The notes under the pieces are model-generated. The model was given only the letters and a program-made list of their open reading frames with translations, was not told the DNA's origin and ran no database searches. A stretch of 64,000 nucleotides of DNA, taken from assembly GCF_900167105.1 (NCBI RefSeq), contig NZ_FUXE01000002.1, positions 1 to 64,000 on the forward strand, given 5' to 3'. The first letter of the stretch is position 1. Every line of letters begins with the position of its first letter. Source of the DNA: Porphyromonas circumdentaria (GTDB lineage: Bacteria; Bacteroidota; Bacteroidia; Bacteroidales; Porphyromonadaceae). A program made the translations under genes and the position numbers. Positions 36,286 through 46,307 of this stretch are shown in pieces.

Positions 36286-36355
36286 ACTATTCCAGTTCCG
36301 AAAAAATTCTTTCCAAAAGAAGAGAGAATCTCTCAAGAAATAGTCTCTCAAAAAC

Positions 36356-37111
36356 TTAGTCTCTACATTTTGCTTTGATAAACTCTCTATTCAAACGAGC
36401 TATATGCGTAATTGATACGTTCTTAGGACACTCCAATTCGCAAGCTCTTGTATTCGTACAGTTTCCGAACCCCAACTCGTCCATCTTCGCCAACATGGCT
36501 TTAGCACGTCTTGCAGCCTCAGGTTTCCCCTGGGGTAAAAGAGTCAGCTGGCTCACTTTAGCACTGAGAAACAGCATTGCCGAACCATTCTTACAAGCAG
36601 CAGCACAAGCTCCGCAACCAATGCAAGAAGCGGCATCCATAGCTTCGTCTGCCTTCTCTTTGGGGACAGGGATAGCATTTGCATCAATAACTCCACCCGT
36701 ATTAACCGACACATAACCACCTGCCTGAATAATCTTATCATAAGCAGAGCGGTCTACCATCAAGTCGCGGATAATAGGGAAACCTGCCGAACGCCAAGGC
36801 TCTACCGTGATAGTATCTCCATCGTCAAAGCGGCGCATATGCAACTGACAAGTAGTAATGCTATCGTCTGGACCATGAGGATGACCATTAATATAGAGAG
36901 AACACATTCCGCAAATACCCTCACGACAATCGTGATCATATGCGACGGGGTCTTTCCCCTCGGCAATTAACTGTTCATTCAGAATGTCCATCATTTCAAG
37001 GAAAGAAGCACTTTGCGATACTTCTTTGAGTGAATAAGTCTCAAAGCGACCTTTCTCTTTCGGACCCTTCTGCCGCCAAACACGTACGGTTATATTTATA
37101 TTCTTATCCAT
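36356..37111 (-). CDS. sdhB: Succinate dehydrogenase/fumarate reductase iron-sulfur subunit
   Basis: A 251-residue subunit that carries electrons between the flavoprotein and the quinone. The [2Fe-2S] cysteines are C62, C67, C70 and C88 in [10 protein letters not shown]...TCQL. The [4Fe-4S] cluster uses C163, C166, C169 (CIGCGAC) and the [3Fe-4S] cluster C173, C218 and C224, with C228 also in [16 protein letters not shown] (positions assigned by the usual spacing). It is the last gene of sdhCAB, 21 bases after sdhA. In anaerobic Bacteroidota this complex usually runs as fumarate reductase with menaquinone. Bound to the inner face of the inner membrane. Confidence 0.95.
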   Translation of the reverse strand: MDKNINITVRVWRQKGPKEKGRFETYSLKEVSQSASFLEMMDILNEQLIAEGKDPVAYDHDCREGICGMCSLYINGHPHGPDDSITTCQLHMRRFDDGDTITVEPWRSAGFPIIRDLMVDRSAYDKIIQAGGYVSVNTGGVIDANAIPVPKEKADEAMDAASCIGCGACAAACKNGSAMLFLSAKVSQLTLLPQGKPEAARRAKAMLAKMDELGFGNCTNTRACELECPKNVSITHIARLNREFIKAKCRD

Positions 37112-37132
37112 GATAATTCCTTTGAAACGATG

Positions 37133-39076
37133 TTAGTTCTTGTAATTACGTGTTGCACGCTCGGTAAATTCATATTCGAGAGGCTCTTTATACATGACAG
37201 GTGCTTTGTCGTCTCCTTGATATTCCCAACAGGAAACATATGCAAATTGATCGTCATGACGCAAAGCTTCTCCCTCTTCGGTTTGATGTTCCAATCGGAA
37301 GTGCCCACCGCAACTCTCCTCACGATCCAAAGCATCGTGTGCCATAAGCTCTCCAATCTCTATAAAGTCCGCTAAACGGAGTGCTTTCTCCAACTCCAGA
37401 TTGAGTTCTCCTGGCTCTCCTGGAATAAACACTTCCTTCCAGAACGTTTTCTTGAGTTCTGCCAAAAGTTCTATACCTTTTTCCAAATTAGCCTTATCAC
37501 GTCCCATACCAACGTATTCCCACATGATATTACCCAATTCCTTATGCAAACTATCTACAGAACGCTTGCCCTTGCACTGCATCAAATGGTCTATACGATT
37601 CTGAAGCTGTTTTTCCGCCTCGACAAACTCGGGTGCATCTATACTAAAGCGTGGTACTCGGATTTGATCTGCCAAATAGTTCTGAAGCGTATAAGGCAAG
37701 ATGAAGTAACCATCCGCCAAGCCTTGCATCAATGCCGAAGCTCCCAAACGGTTGGCTCCATGATCCGAGAAATTCGCTTCTCCGATAGCAAATAGTCCAG
37801 GTATAGTGGTCATCAGTTCATAATCTACCCACAAACCACCCATTGTGTAGTGAATCGCAGGATAAATCATCATTGGTGTTTCGTAAGGATTGTCGTTGGT
37901 AATCTTTTCATACATCTGGAACAGGTTACCATACTTCTGCTCTACGACATCTTTTCCCATACGACGGATAGCGTCATCAAAATCCAAGAAAACCGCCAAG
38001 CCTGTATTGTTTACCCCAAAACCTGCATCACAACGCTCTTTTGCAGCACGACTTGCTACATCTCGAGGCACAAGGTTACCAAAGGCTGGATAACGACGCT
38101 CCAAATAGTAATCTCTATCCTCCTCGGGTATCTGATGGCCCTTTAGGGTACCCGCTTGAAGCTTTTTCGCATCTTCTATCTTTTTAGGCACCCAGATACG
38201 TCCATCATTACGAAGCGATTCGCTCATGAGTGTCAACTTAGACTGATAATCTCCGTGCTTAGGTATACAAGTTGGGTGGATTTGAGCCATACAAGGATTA
38301 GCAAAATAAGCTCCCTTCTTATAGCATTGCCAAGCTGCAGAACCGTTAGATGCCATAGCATTGGTCGAGAGGAAGTAGGCGTTTCCATACCCTCCCGTAG
38401 CAATAACAACCGCATGTGCTGCAAAGCGTTTAATCTCTCCCGTTGTTAAGTCTCGAGCAATAATTCCTCTGGCACGACCATCAATCAAGACAACATCAAG
38501 CATTTCATGGCGTGTATAAAGCTTAACACTTCCCTTACCTACCTGACGGCTAAGTGCAGAGTAAGCTCCTAAAAGCAATTGTTGTCCCGTTTGACCTCGG
38601 GCGTAGAAAGTACGAGACACCTGAGCCCCACCGAAAGAACGGTTGTCCAAAAGACCACCGTAATCACGTGCAAAGGGAACTCCTTGTGCTACACACTGGT
38701 CTATGATGGCATTACTTACCTCGGCCAAACGATACACGTTTGCCTCTCGAGCACGATAATCACCACCCTTTATTGTATCATAGAAGAGACGGAAAACAGA
38801 GTCTCCATCATTTTGATAATTCTTCGCCGCATTAATCCCCCCTTGAGCTGCAATTGAGTGAGCTCGACGGGGCGAATCTTGAATACAGAAGTTAAGGACA
38901 TTAAAGCCCATCTCTCCCAAAGAAGCTGCGGCCGAAGCTCCAGCAAGCCCCGTACCTACGACTACAACATCAAGACGACGTTTATTGGCAGGATTTACTA
39001 ATTTTTGATGATCCTTATACGAGGTCCATTTTTCTGCCAATGGTCCCTGAGGTATCTTAGCATCTAATATAGACAT
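37133..39076 (-). CDS. sdhA: Succinate dehydrogenase/fumarate reductase flavoprotein subunit
   Basis: A 647-residue flavoprotein that interconverts fumarate and succinate. The FAD-binding motif [20 protein letters not shown] lies at residues 37-57 and the His that links FAD covalently is H73 in [23 protein letters not shown], the catalytic [14 protein letters not shown] segment and [25 protein letters not shown] are seen in order. The insertion pattern and size fit the class of three-gene complexes with a single cytochrome b subunit (Bacteroidota, Wolinella). It sits between sdhC and sdhB. Confidence 0.96.
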   Translation of the reverse strand: MSILDAKIPQGPLAEKWTSYKDHQKLVNPANKRRLDVVVVGTGLAGASAAASLGEMGFNVLNFCIQDSPRRAHSIAAQGGINAAKNYQNDGDSVFRLFYDTIKGGDYRAREANVYRLAEVSNAIIDQCVAQGVPFARDYGGLLDNRSFGGAQVSRTFYARGQTGQQLLLGAYSALSRQVGKGSVKLYTRHEMLDVVLIDGRARGIIARDLTTGEIKRFAAHAVVIATGGYGNAYFLSTNAMASNGSAAWQCYKKGAYFANPCMAQIHPTCIPKHGDYQSKLTLMSESLRNDGRIWVPKKIEDAKKLQAGTLKGHQIPEEDRDYYLERRYPAFGNLVPRDVASRAAKERCDAGFGVNNTGLAVFLDFDDAIRRMGKDVVEQKYGNLFQMYEKITNDNPYETPMMIYPAIHYTMGGLWVDYELMTTIPGLFAIGEANFSDHGANRLGASALMQGLADGYFILPYTLQNYLADQIRVPRFSIDAPEFVEAEKQLQNRIDHLMQCKGKRSVDSLHKELGNIMWEYVGMGRDKANLEKGIELLAELKKTFWKEVFIPGEPGELNLELEKALRLADFIEIGELMAHDALDREESCGGHFRLEHQTEEGEALRHDDQFAYVSCWEYQGDDKAPVMYKEPLEYEFTERATRNYKN

Positions 39077-39088
39077 AGCTTACTTGAT

Positions 39089-39793
39089 TTATACGTTGAG
39101 ATGAGGGAAAAATCCAAGGCTTGCAAGGTAGTAAACGACAACCACAATTGTAAAGCCCAACATAATGATTGTAGAAAAAACAGTTGAGATCGTTCTAATA
39201 CGGTTCTGCCACTTGAGATTATTCCATCCAAGGGTCTGAAAAGAACTCCAAAAGCCATGGTTGATATGCAACCAAAGAGCTACGAACCAAATGAGATAAA
39301 GAATCACATAAACTGGGTTCTTAAAAGTGTAAGCTATAAGCCCTGCTCCATCCGTAGGGCCACTCACGCCTTCTATTCCCAAGTCGTGTATATGCATTAA
39401 CTCAGCTAACTGCATCTTTGCCCAGAAATGGAACAGGTGAAGAGCAATACCTAAAACGACAATAACTCCCAACAGAAGCATGTTTTGAGAAGCCCACAAC
39501 ACTCCTTTTGGGCGAGAAACTACTCCATAGCGATCGGTTCCACGAGCTTTACGATTTTGGATTGTGAGCCAAAAAGCATAAATAATGTGCACCACAGTCA
39601 AAAAAGCGAGCCCAAGAGAAGCAACTAAAGCATACCAATTGGCACCGAGGAATGCACAAATTGCATTATAACCCTCTGGGCTGAAAATTGCCGCCAAGTT
39701 CATGGACATATGAAAGGTCAAAAAGAGAATCAGAGAAAGCCCCGTGATACTCATTACAACCTTTCGACCTACGGACGAATTACATAACCACAT
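39089..39793 (-). CDS. sdhC: Succinate dehydrogenase/fumarate reductase cytochrome b subunit
   Basis: A 234-residue membrane anchor with five predicted helices. Histidines placed inside helices that may bind two b-type haems include H28 (FLTFHMSMN), H69 (TVVHIIYAF), H119/H122 (LHLFHFWAKM) and H176/H179 (LHINHGFW); which four are ligands cannot be settled by eye. It is the first gene of the operon, 12 bases ahead of sdhA. It passes electrons between menaquinone and SdhB. The size fits the Wolinella FrdC type rather than the short SdhC/SdhD type. Confidence 0.92.
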   Translation of the reverse strand: MWLCNSSVGRKVVMSITGLSLILFLTFHMSMNLAAIFSPEGYNAICAFLGANWYALVASLGLAFLTVVHIIYAFWLTIQNRKARGTDRYGVVSRPKGVLWASQNMLLLGVIVVLGIALHLFHFWAKMQLAELMHIHDLGIEGVSGPTDGAGLIAYTFKNPVYVILYLIWFVALWLHINHGFWSSFQTLGWNNLKWQNRIRTISTVFSTIIMLGFTIVVVVYYLASLGFFPHLNV

Positions 39794-40261
39794 AAGCGAT
39801 TCTTTTTGTTTATACTTGTTTTATACCTTAAATCTTTCTTCGAAAAGTACTTCATCCAAACGATAAAGGAGAGGTTGGAAATCAAAAAACTCATCCCCAA
39901 AAAGATAAAAGCAACACTGGGTAAAAGCTTTAACTCCCTCATACTCCCTTTCCGAAAGTACACAATCTCCCTATACTCTCCGCAAAGATAGACAAAATAC
40001 CTTGTTATAGGTAATAAAAGTAGAAGAACAGTAAGTTAAATAGTAAAAAAGATACTCCCAACATAATGAGTTATTGCTAAAGAGTTATTTTTCGGGGTTT
40101 ATCGCTTTATAAAGAGAGGTGTAATAAGAGCAATAGTTGAGTTAAGAAAACATTCCGAAATAGATTCAAACAAAAAAAATGGATAGCAGTATCTGGAAGA
40201 ACACAACTATCCATAATATCCAGACATTAGAGACTTTTACGCCTCATCAAAAGGGATCATC
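39794..40261. other. Intergenic region between the sdh operon and the S4 gene
   Basis: No coding region is supported. On the minus strand a -7-like TATCTTTG lies at 39990-39983. Confidence 0.55.
39983..39990 (-). promoter_or_regulatory. Candidate -7 element for sdhCAB
   Basis: TATCTTTG on the minus strand, about 190 bases upstream of sdhC; no clear -33 element. Confidence 0.4.
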
Positions 40262-40684
40262 TCAATCCTCTTCCCACTCAAAAAAATCATCGTCGAAAAG
40301 AGCGTAAGAGTCATTCATACCATGCCATTCATCCAAGGAACGGCGCTCTTTCTTCGTGGGGCGTCCTTCCCCTTTGGATCGATCCACAAAGCCCGCTATT
40401 TTCTTCAACTCCAACACTTCGTACTCTTCCTTGGGAGTGATATTTTGGATGAAATCTGGTACAAGCTTAGCCCCCATCCTATTTTTGGCCGTTTGTAAAA
40501 CTTTAAACGTATAGGTAATAGGAGCCTTACGGACTCCGATAACATCTCCTACAACGACACTTCGGGCGGGTTTTACCAGCTGTCCGTTTAGAGTAACTCT
40601 TCCTTTCTTACACGCATCTGAGGCAATAGAACGACTTTTGAAAATACGAACTGCCCATAAAAAACTATCTATACGTACCTCCAT
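40262..40684 (-). CDS. S4-domain RNA-binding protein, Hsp15 type
   Basis: A 140-residue protein whose first 60 residues are an S4 RNA-binding domain (MEVRIDSFLWAVRIFKSRSIASDACKKGRVTLNGQLVKPARSVVVGDVI). The tail carries GEGRPTKKERRSLDEW, as in the Hsp15/HslR family, which binds the 50S subunit that carries a stalled nascent chain in E. coli. The C-terminus is acidic (FDDDFFEWEED). The family role as ribosome recycling help is known for E. coli; here it is inferred. It lies beside pth, which also acts on stalled or released peptidyl-tRNA. Confidence 0.87.
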   Translation of the reverse strand: MEVRIDSFLWAVRIFKSRSIASDACKKGRVTLNGQLVKPARSVVVGDVIGVRKAPITYTFKVLQTAKNRMGAKLVPDFIQNITPKEEYEVLELKKIAGFVDRSKGEGRPTKKERRSLDEWHGMNDSYALFDDDFFEWEED

Positions 40685-40811
40685 AACTACCTATATATTA
40701 TGAATCTATTTGAGACTGTACAAATACCTTCTTTTACTTCTTCTTTTAAAGAAAAGTGGCAAAACAAAAGGATATCCCTTTTTTCACGAGGTCCCAAGAG
40801 AATCTTTTTAC

Positions 40812-41387
40812 TCAAGAAAGTTTTTCCTTTTTATTATGCAGATTCATAGCCCTATCAACTCCAATAAGACAAAAATCTCTTACTATAGCAACCGCCTCCT
40901 CCATTAAGAGAGGCATCGCGCTTTCCTCCTCGGGAGTAAATTTACCCAACACAAAATCTACTTGCCCGCCCTTAGAAAAAGAGGAGCCTAAGCCAAATCT
41001 CAAGCGGGCATACTGTACTGTATTCAGTAGCAATGCAATATTCTTGAGGCCATTATGTCCCGCATCGCTCCCCTTAGCCTTCAAGCGCATAGTACCAAAA
41101 TCCAAGGCTAAATCATCTACCAAGACAAGAATATTTTCCAGAGGGATATTCTCCTTCTTCATCCAATAGCGCACAGCCTCTCCGCTCAGATTCATGTAGG
41201 TAGATGGCTTTAGTAAAATCAACTCGGCGTTTTTCATACGCCCCAAAGCAATTGCCCCATAACGAGAATCGACAAAAGAGGCTCCAACAGCTTCTGCCAC
41301 GGCATTAATCATACGAAAGCCTATATTATGTCGGGTGCCATAGTACTCTACTCCAATATTTCCCAAGCCAACAATTAAAAATTTCAT
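40812..41387 (-). CDS. pth: Peptidyl-tRNA hydrolase
   Basis: A 191-residue enzyme that cleaves peptidyl-tRNA released early from ribosomes. N10 and the catalytic H20 lie in [43 protein letters not shown] and [30 protein letters not shown] contain the other conserved residues (Asn in YMN, Asp in VDD, HNG). Length is normal for the family (about 190). Cytosolic. It follows rplY on the same strand but is separated by a strong terminator, so it is probably transcribed mainly from its own promoter. Confidence 0.95.
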   Translation of the reverse strand: MKFLIVGLGNIGVEYYGTRHNIGFRMINAVAEAVGASFVDSRYGAIALGRMKNAELILLKPSTYMNLSGEAVRYWMKKENIPLENILVLVDDLALDFGTMRLKAKGSDAGHNGLKNIALLLNTVQYARLRFGLGSSFSKGGQVDFVLGKFTPEEESAMPLLMEEAVAIVRDFCLIGVDRAMNLHNKKEKLS

Positions 41388-41415
41388 TGCAATCCTCTAT
41401 TCGATTAACAAAGTA

Positions 41416-41454
41416 ATAAAAAAAACTCCTCACCAGCCCAAAGACAGATGAGGA
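41416..41454 (-). terminator. Terminator after rplY
   Basis: On the minus strand CTCCTCA (41454-41448) pairs with TGAGGAG (41431-41425) and is followed by a run of eight T. Confidence 0.85.
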
Positions 41455-41483
41455 GCGTATTATAGCAAATGTTATCGCAAAAA

Positions 41484-42053
41484 TTACTTCTTTGCCATAG
41501 CTCCACGAGCAGCACGAGTAAGTTTAACAGCACAAACGACAGCATTCTTTGCGTTCATAAGCTGCAAGCCGTCAAAGTGCAGTGCTCCCACCTGAATTGT
41601 TTTTCCTAACTGAAGATCTTCTACATTGATAGAGAGACGCTCAGGAATCTGGTCATAAGCAGCCTTAACTCGTAGTTTTCTCATTTCAAGAACCAATTTA
41701 CCCCCTGCACGTACCCCAGCAGCATGACCTTCAAGTACAACAGGCACCTCCATTTCGATGGGCTTTTCTTTTGTTACTTCAAGAAAGTCCAAGTGCAATA
41801 TCTCATCTGTTACAGGGTGGAATTGAACATCTTTCAAAACAGCCTTACACTGTTGACCTGCCACTGTAAGATCTATATCATAAATCTCTGGGGTATAAAT
41901 AAGGTTACGAACAGCATCTTGTGTTACAACAATATGACGTGTTTCTGAACCTCCGTAAATTACTGCTGGAATGATTCCTTCTTTTCGAAGAGCTTTAGTA
42001 GCCTTCTTTCCCAAATCTGCACGAGATGCAGCTTCTAATTGAAATGTTTTCAT
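41484..42053 (-). CDS. rplY: 50S ribosomal protein L25/general stress protein Ctc
   Basis: A 189-residue protein with the N-terminal 5S-rRNA-binding L25 domain (FQLEAASRADLGKKATKALRKEGIIPAVIYGG) and the TL5/Ctc-type C-terminal beta domain (PIEMEVPVVLEGHAAGVRAGGKLVLEMRKLRVKAAYDQIPERLSINVEDLQLGKTIQV). It binds 5S rRNA in the large subunit. The long form is normal for Bacteroidota. It ends AARGAMAKK. It is the neighbour of pth in many bacteria, which agrees with the order here. Confidence 0.95.
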   Translation of the reverse strand: MKTFQLEAASRADLGKKATKALRKEGIIPAVIYGGSETRHIVVTQDAVRNLIYTPEIYDIDLTVAGQQCKAVLKDVQFHPVTDEILHLDFLEVTKEKPIEMEVPVVLEGHAAGVRAGGKLVLEMRKLRVKAAYDQIPERLSINVEDLQLGKTIQVGALHFDGLQLMNAKNAVVCAVKLTRAARGAMAKK

Positions 42054-42164
42054 TTTCTTTTGTGTTACTCAAAATTAGTATTCCTAACTTCCCATCACAC
42101 CTAACTTAATCAGTCGCGATAAGAATGCTCCAACCCATCGTTATTTAGAATAGACTCTTACAAA

Positions 42165-42198
42165 CAAAAAGACTACTGTCTTCTAAAAGAAAGTAGCC
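42165..42198 (-). terminator. Terminator after the tRNA-Val pair
   Basis: On the minus strand GGCTACT (42198-42192) pairs with AGTAGTC (42177-42171) and is followed by TTTTTG. Confidence 0.75.
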
Positions 42199-42259
42199 TG
42201 TCCCGACTCCAAAGGAATATCTCCTATAGAATACTCTATCCTCCGTACGACGTATTAAG

Positions 42260-42334
42260 TGGGCCCAATAGGATTCGAACCTATGACCCCCTGCTTGTAA
42301 GGCAGGTGCTCTAAACCAGCTGAGCTATAGGCCC
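42260..42334 (-). tRNA. tRNA-Val (anticodon TAC), second of two
   Basis: Cloverleaf of 75 bases on the minus strand: acceptor GGGCCTA/TGGGCCC, D-arm GCTCAGCTGGTTTAGAGC, anticodon stem CCTGC-CTTACAA-GCAGG with anticodon TAC, and T-arm with GGTTCGAATCC. Discriminator A; CCA is not encoded. It is identical to the copy 32 bases upstream. Confidence 0.95.
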
Positions 42335-42366
42335 TAACATCTTCAAAAAAAATAGCGTTCAAAAAG

Positions 42367-42441
42367 TGGGCCCAATAGGATTCGAACCTATGACCCCCTG
42401 CTTGTAAGGCAGGTGCTCTAAACCAGCTGAGCTATAGGCCC
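42367..42441 (-). tRNA. tRNA-Val (anticodon TAC), first of two
   Basis: Same 75-base cloverleaf as its neighbour, anticodon TAC, no encoded CCA. The pair is transcribed from the promoter at 42501-42530 and ends at the terminator near 42171. Confidence 0.95.
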
Positions 42442-42500
42442 ATTTAAACGCGACAAGACACTTATTCTCTAAAAAGTGTGTTGTTTTTTGAACAACGATG

Positions 42501-42530
42501 CAAAGGTACTGCTTTTTTTGAAACTTGCAA
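42501..42530 (-). promoter_or_regulatory. Promoter of the tRNA-Val pair
   Basis: On the minus strand TTG (42530-42528), 19 bases, TACCTTTG (42508-42501): a full match to the Bacteroidota consensus. Confidence 0.8.
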
Positions 42531-42647
42531 GAGGAAAGTCCCTTTTTTATTACGCGTCTCTTACTTTTACCATTACCTCCCACCTCTCTGTATTATAGCA
42601 AAACTCTGTTACACAATAGAGTTACCCTTTTTTTGCTGTCCTTAAGA

Positions 42648-44336
42648 TTATCCCACAAACAAAAGGATAAGAATCTGAGCCGTAATAATACGGGCAAACA
42701 TGGAGAGAGGATACACAGTGGCATATACTACATTATGGGTGTCATCTTTCACCTTTCCCTCAAGAAAGTCAAGAGCCATAGGATTGGCCATACTACCACA
42801 AAGCATACCGCAAGTAGCTCCATAGCTTCGTTTGAAAAAGCGAACTGCCAACCAACCTACAATCAAAACAGGTAAAAGGGTTATTACAAAGCCTAATAAA
42901 ATCCACAACAATCCATCACCTCTGAATATAATCGAGAAAAAGTTTGCTCCACTCGATAAACCCAAGCATGCTAAATAGATCGTTACTCCCAACTGCCTCA
43001 AAAGCAAACTGGCGCTATTGGTTATATAGGTACAGATATGAAAACGAGGCCCATAAGCTCCCATCAAAATACCAACTACGATAGGACCTCCCGCCAACCC
43101 TAACTTAATAGGAATAGATATCCCAGGTATAAAAATCGGAATCACACCGACCACACACCCCAATAGCAGTCCCACAAATATACTGAGTAGATTGGGCGCA
43201 TCGAGCAACTTAATCTCATTACCAAGGCGTTCTTTTACATTTTCTATTGCATTAGCCTCCCCGACAATCGTCAAACGGTCTCCTAACTGCAGGCGTAAAG
43301 AGGGAGTAGGAAGAAGTTCTACACCCGAACGATCTATACGCGTGATATTTACCCCGTAGAGATTGCGAAGTCGTAAAGCTCCTAACTTTTCGCCATTAAT
43401 ATCCTTTCGGGTAATAATAATTCTCTTAGAAACAAGACGATTATCCAAAGTATCCCAATCAATATCCTCTCTATTCCAATCCTTTGAAACTTTTGCTCCA
43501 AAGAGGCGTTCCAGATGTGCCACATCCTCTTCATGGGAAGCGACTAAGATATGATCTCCCTCTAAGAGTCGACTTTGAGAAGTAGGTACAGAAACGGTAC
43601 CGCTACGCCAAACACGTGTTATGACAAAGCTAAAAGGTTCTTGTCGAGCTAATAGCTCTAAAGTGTATCCAAAAACGGCTGGATTGCACACCTCGAACTC
43701 CGTAATAAACGAGACATGTGAGTGCCCCTCCGCCTCCTCTGAGGTTCTCTTTTGTTTATCCTTTATAGTTCTAAGAACTACCATCGCCAAAATCATTCCT
43801 ACCACACCAAGGGGATAAGCCACAGCACAGGCCAAAGCCATATTGGACTGCATGGCTGTGCTTGCAGGGTCTATGCCTGCCAATGTACTCTGAGCAGCCG
43901 CCAGTACAGGAGTATTAGTCACTGCACCAGACATAATACCTACAATCTCTGGCATAGAGATGCCTGAAAAAAGATAAATCGCCCAGCAAAGAACAAGTGT
44001 TATCCCTACTAAAAGAAGCGACAAGAGATTATCCTTAACTCCCCCTTTTCTTAGCGAGGGAATAAAAGAGGGACCCACTTGCACACCGAGAGCATAGATA
44101 AAAAGAACCAGCCCAAAATTCTGTGCAAAAGTCAGCATAGTAGTATCCACCAATAGTCCGAAGTGAGCCGCTAAAATACCTACAAAGAAAACGAAAGTTA
44201 TACCTAAAGATATTTTCCCCAGTTCTACTTTGGAGAGCATCAAGCCCAGAGAAGAAACAAGAGAAATAACAATGATAGTTTGAGTAGCAGAAGGCTCCAA
44301 AAAGACCTCTTGAAGCCAAGAAAGAAAGGGAGACAT
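42648..44336 (-). CDS. AspT/YidE/YbjL-family antiporter with two RCK_C domains
   Basis: A 562-residue inner-membrane transporter. Two groups of helices (residues 15-185 and 375-562) each contain the AspT duplication domain: GVQVGPSFIPSLRKGG with GAVTNTPVLAAAQSTLAG in the first, and GLAGGPIVVGILMGAYGP with GMLCGSMANPMALDF in the second. Between them lie two TrkA_C/RCK_C regulatory domains (about residues 200-370; RVWRSGTVSVPTSQSRLLEGDHILVASHEED and RIDRSGVELLPTPSLRLQLGDRLTIVGE). Family members exchange aspartate for alanine in Tetragenococcus, and others are succinate-linked or unassigned; the substrate here is unknown. Single gene between the tRNAs and rplI. Confidence 0.88.
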   Translation of the reverse strand: MSPFLSWLQEVFLEPSATQTIIVISLVSSLGLMLSKVELGKISLGITFVFFVGILAAHFGLLVDTTMLTFAQNFGLVLFIYALGVQVGPSFIPSLRKGGVKDNLLSLLLVGITLVLCWAIYLFSGISMPEIVGIMSGAVTNTPVLAAAQSTLAGIDPASTAMQSNMALACAVAYPLGVVGMILAMVVLRTIKDKQKRTSEEAEGHSHVSFITEFEVCNPAVFGYTLELLARQEPFSFVITRVWRSGTVSVPTSQSRLLEGDHILVASHEEDVAHLERLFGAKVSKDWNREDIDWDTLDNRLVSKRIIITRKDINGEKLGALRLRNLYGVNITRIDRSGVELLPTPSLRLQLGDRLTIVGEANAIENVKERLGNEIKLLDAPNLLSIFVGLLLGCVVGVIPIFIPGISIPIKLGLAGGPIVVGILMGAYGPRFHICTYITNSASLLLRQLGVTIYLACLGLSSGANFFSIIFRGDGLLWILLGFVITLLPVLIVGWLAVRFFKRSYGATCGMLCGSMANPMALDFLEGKVKDDTHNVVYATVYPLSMFARIITAQILILLFVG

Positions 44337-44385
44337 AATAGAATTAAAACGGTACCCTATAAATAAGTGTTATATATAAAAATAA

Positions 44386-44418
44386 CCGCACTCCATCCTA
44401 ACGATAGAGCTGCGGTTA
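44386..44418 (-). terminator. Terminator of the rpsF-rpsR-rplI operon
   Basis: On the minus strand TAACCGCA (44418-44411) pairs with TGCGGTTA (44400-44393), followed by TTTTTAT. Confidence 0.8.
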
Positions 44419-44469
44419 CGAAAGTATCAATAAAATTCTACTTTACAAAAAGGAATTTTATCTCTGTAA

Positions 44470-45012
44470 TTACTCCTCTGTAGCAGGTTCTACAGAAGCT
44501 TCTTCTTGTTTTGCCACAGGCTCAGCTACAACTTCTTCCTGCTTAGGCATCTCAAGATCATCTTGATGATTTTCAGAACGCACCTCAAAAGGAATAGCTA
44601 CCTGCACATCTCTGTGAAGACGCAACTGACAAGTGTACTCTCCCACTTCTTTTACAGGGCTCTTTAGGTAGATTACCTTACGGTCAATATCAAAACCCTC
44701 TTTTTGCAAAGCCTCTGCCAATTGAATAGAGGTAACGGAACCAAAGATTACTCCGAACTTGGAAGTTTTAGCCAAGAGAGAGAGCTTCACTCCTTCCATC
44801 TTTGCAGCAAGATCCTCTGCAGCCTGCTTGATAGCAGCGAGTTTGTGCTGACGTTGACGGAGGTTTTCTGCCAAAACCTTCTTAGCAGATTCTGAAGCGA
44901 CTACTGCCAAACCACGAGGAATAAGATAGTTGCGACCATAACCATCGCGAACTGTTACAATATCATCCTTAAAACCAAGGTTGATCACATCTTCTTTTAA
45001 TATAACTTGCAT
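44470..45012 (-). CDS. rplI: 50S ribosomal protein L9
   Basis: A 180-residue protein that binds 23S rRNA near the L1 stalk. The N-terminal domain VILKEDVINLGFKDDIVTVRDGYGRNYLIPRGLAVVAS is diagnostic, followed by the long connecting helix and the C-terminal domain to about residue 148. The remaining 30 residues are a Glu/Pro/Val-rich acidic tail (VVAEPVAKQEEASVEPATEE) that most L9 proteins lack but Bacteroidota often have. Third gene of rpsF-rpsR-rplI, 17 bases after rpsR. Confidence 0.96.
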   Translation of the reverse strand: MQVILKEDVINLGFKDDIVTVRDGYGRNYLIPRGLAVVASESAKKVLAENLRQRQHKLAAIKQAAEDLAAKMEGVKLSLLAKTSKFGVIFGSVTSIQLAEALQKEGFDIDRKVIYLKSPVKEVGEYTCQLRLHRDVQVAIPFEVRSENHQDDLEMPKQEEVVAEPVAKQEEASVEPATEE

Positions 45013-45029
45013 AGTCTATCTCTCCTCTA

Positions 45030-45308
45030 TTATTTCATCAAATCGGTTACGAAAGGCAATAAGGCCAAATGACGTGCGCGTTTAACCGCACGAGCCACAC
45101 GACGCTGAAACTTCAAAGAAGTTCCAGTGATACGACGTGGAAGGATACGCCCCTGTTCGTTAAGGAACTTCTTAAGGAATTCAGGATCCTTGTAGTCGAT
45201 ATATTTAATACCACTCTTTTTGAAACGACAATATTTTTTCTTCTTATTGTCTACAGACATTGGAGTCAGATAGCGAATATCGCTTCTATTTTTATTGTAT
45301 GTTGCCAT
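45030..45308 (-). CDS. rpsR: 30S ribosomal protein S18
   Basis: A 92-residue protein that pairs with S6 in the small-subunit platform. [76 protein letters not shown] is the standard S18 sequence. It lies between rpsF and rplI, the usual order. Confidence 0.97.
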   Translation of the reverse strand: MATYNKNRSDIRYLTPMSVDNKKKKYCRFKKSGIKYIDYKDPEFLKKFLNEQGRILPRRITGTSLKFQRRVARAVKRARHLALLPFVTDLMK

Positions 45309-45324
45309 AAATCAAAATCCTCTT

Positions 45325-45666
45325 TTATTCGCCTTTGTTAGACTTCAAACTTCTACGTTTCTCTGCGTACTCGCGAGCAAACTTGTCTTGGCGAATCGTC
45401 AAGAAGCGTAATACTCGTTCATCACGACGATAGTTAATCTCCAAGTTTTTGATTACCTCGGGAGCTGCATTAAACTCTACAAATTGATAAAAACCTGTAG
45501 TCTTCTTTTCAATGGGGTAAGCAAGTTTTTTCAAGCCCCAGTGCTCTTCGTTTACAATCTCTGCCCCTTGTTCCTTGAGCAGATCAACGAACTTCTGTAC
45601 CGTTTCCTTCATCTGAAGATCAGACAAAACGGGAGTAAGGATGAAAACGGTTTCGTAACTGTTCAT
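45325..45666 (-). CDS. rpsF: 30S ribosomal protein S6
   Basis: A 113-residue protein with the S6 pattern [16 protein letters not shown]...[50 protein letters not shown]. First gene of the ribosomal operon with rpsR and rplI; a consensus promoter lies 41 bases upstream. S6 and S18 form a complex that in many bacteria also binds the operon leader mRNA. Confidence 0.97.
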   Translation of the reverse strand: MNSYETVFILTPVLSDLQMKETVQKFVDLLKEQGAEIVNEEHWGLKKLAYPIEKKTTGFYQFVEFNAAPEVIKNLEINYRRDERVLRFLTIRQDKFAREYAEKRRSLKSNKGE

Positions 45667-45706
45667 ACAAACTGATCTTTAATTGTTATACATTCAAAAT
45701 TCTGGG

Positions 45707-45736
45707 CAAAGGTACTACATTTCTTTCGATTAACAA
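45707..45736 (-). promoter_or_regulatory. Promoter of rpsF-rpsR-rplI
   Basis: On the minus strand TTG (45736-45734), 19 bases, TACCTTTG (45714-45707), a full consensus match. Confidence 0.8.
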
Positions 45737-46042
45737 CTACTCGGCTTTATTTCTTCTCTTTTTTCTCCTTACACAAAAGAGTATAAAGCTTTCTAAATAA
45801 GGGATTTTCTCTTCTCTCAATAGAGAGAGTTAGTCCATTCTGTAAAGCGTGCTATTACTTTGGACAGAAAGAAGTTCTTCTTACGAACATACAAGTGATT
45901 AGATCTCTTCTTTCGATACTCAAAAACAGTGATAAACCTCACCGCTATTACAATACGCCCTGCTTAAGCTCTCAATATAAAACACTTTAGTTCCGCAGAA
46001 AAAACAGTTTACACCTATCCAAAAACCTGTAAACTCTCGAGT

Positions 46043-46138
46043 AATTTTATATTTACAGATTGCATATATATATTTCTAATCTAAAAATACATATATGCAA
46101 GTTGAGAATATATATATTCAATCTATAAATAAAGAATT
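46043..46138. repeat. Intergenic palindromic element, copy 4 (three 21-bp units)
   Basis: Terminal inverted repeats (AATTTTATATTTACAGATTG against the complement of CAATCTATAAATAAAGAATT, two or three mismatches) overlap the ends of three 21-bp units that begin at 46062, 46083 and 46104. The middle unit is read in the opposite sense, with ATACATATATGC. Confidence 0.83.
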
Positions 46139-46307
46139 GCTTAAGAGAAAATGAATTTTGCTACTAATCTATAGCAATATTTAAGTAAGCAATAGAGATA
46201 ATTACTTCAGGGTATTGCTTATTTTGGAATCAAGAATTGCAAATGGAAGCAGATACACTATAAGAGGTATAAGATGTATGGGAAAAGACTTGACAATGAG
46301 GCAAGCA

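Larger units (their letters stand above)
35192..36355. other. Long intergenic region with repeat element copy 3
   Basis: 1.16 kb without a supported gene. It contains a pair of 28-base imperfect direct repeats (35345-35372 and 35410-35437), the 21-bp-unit element (35634-35729), an inverted pair ATCACCCA/TGGGTGAT near 35998 and 36130, a terminator-like hairpin (36154-36187) and the sdh terminator. Confidence 0.6.
45667..46307. other. Intergenic region with rpsF promoter and repeat element copy 4
   Basis: Contains the rpsF promoter (45707-45736) and the 21-bp-unit element (46043-46138). No gene is seen. Confidence 0.65.
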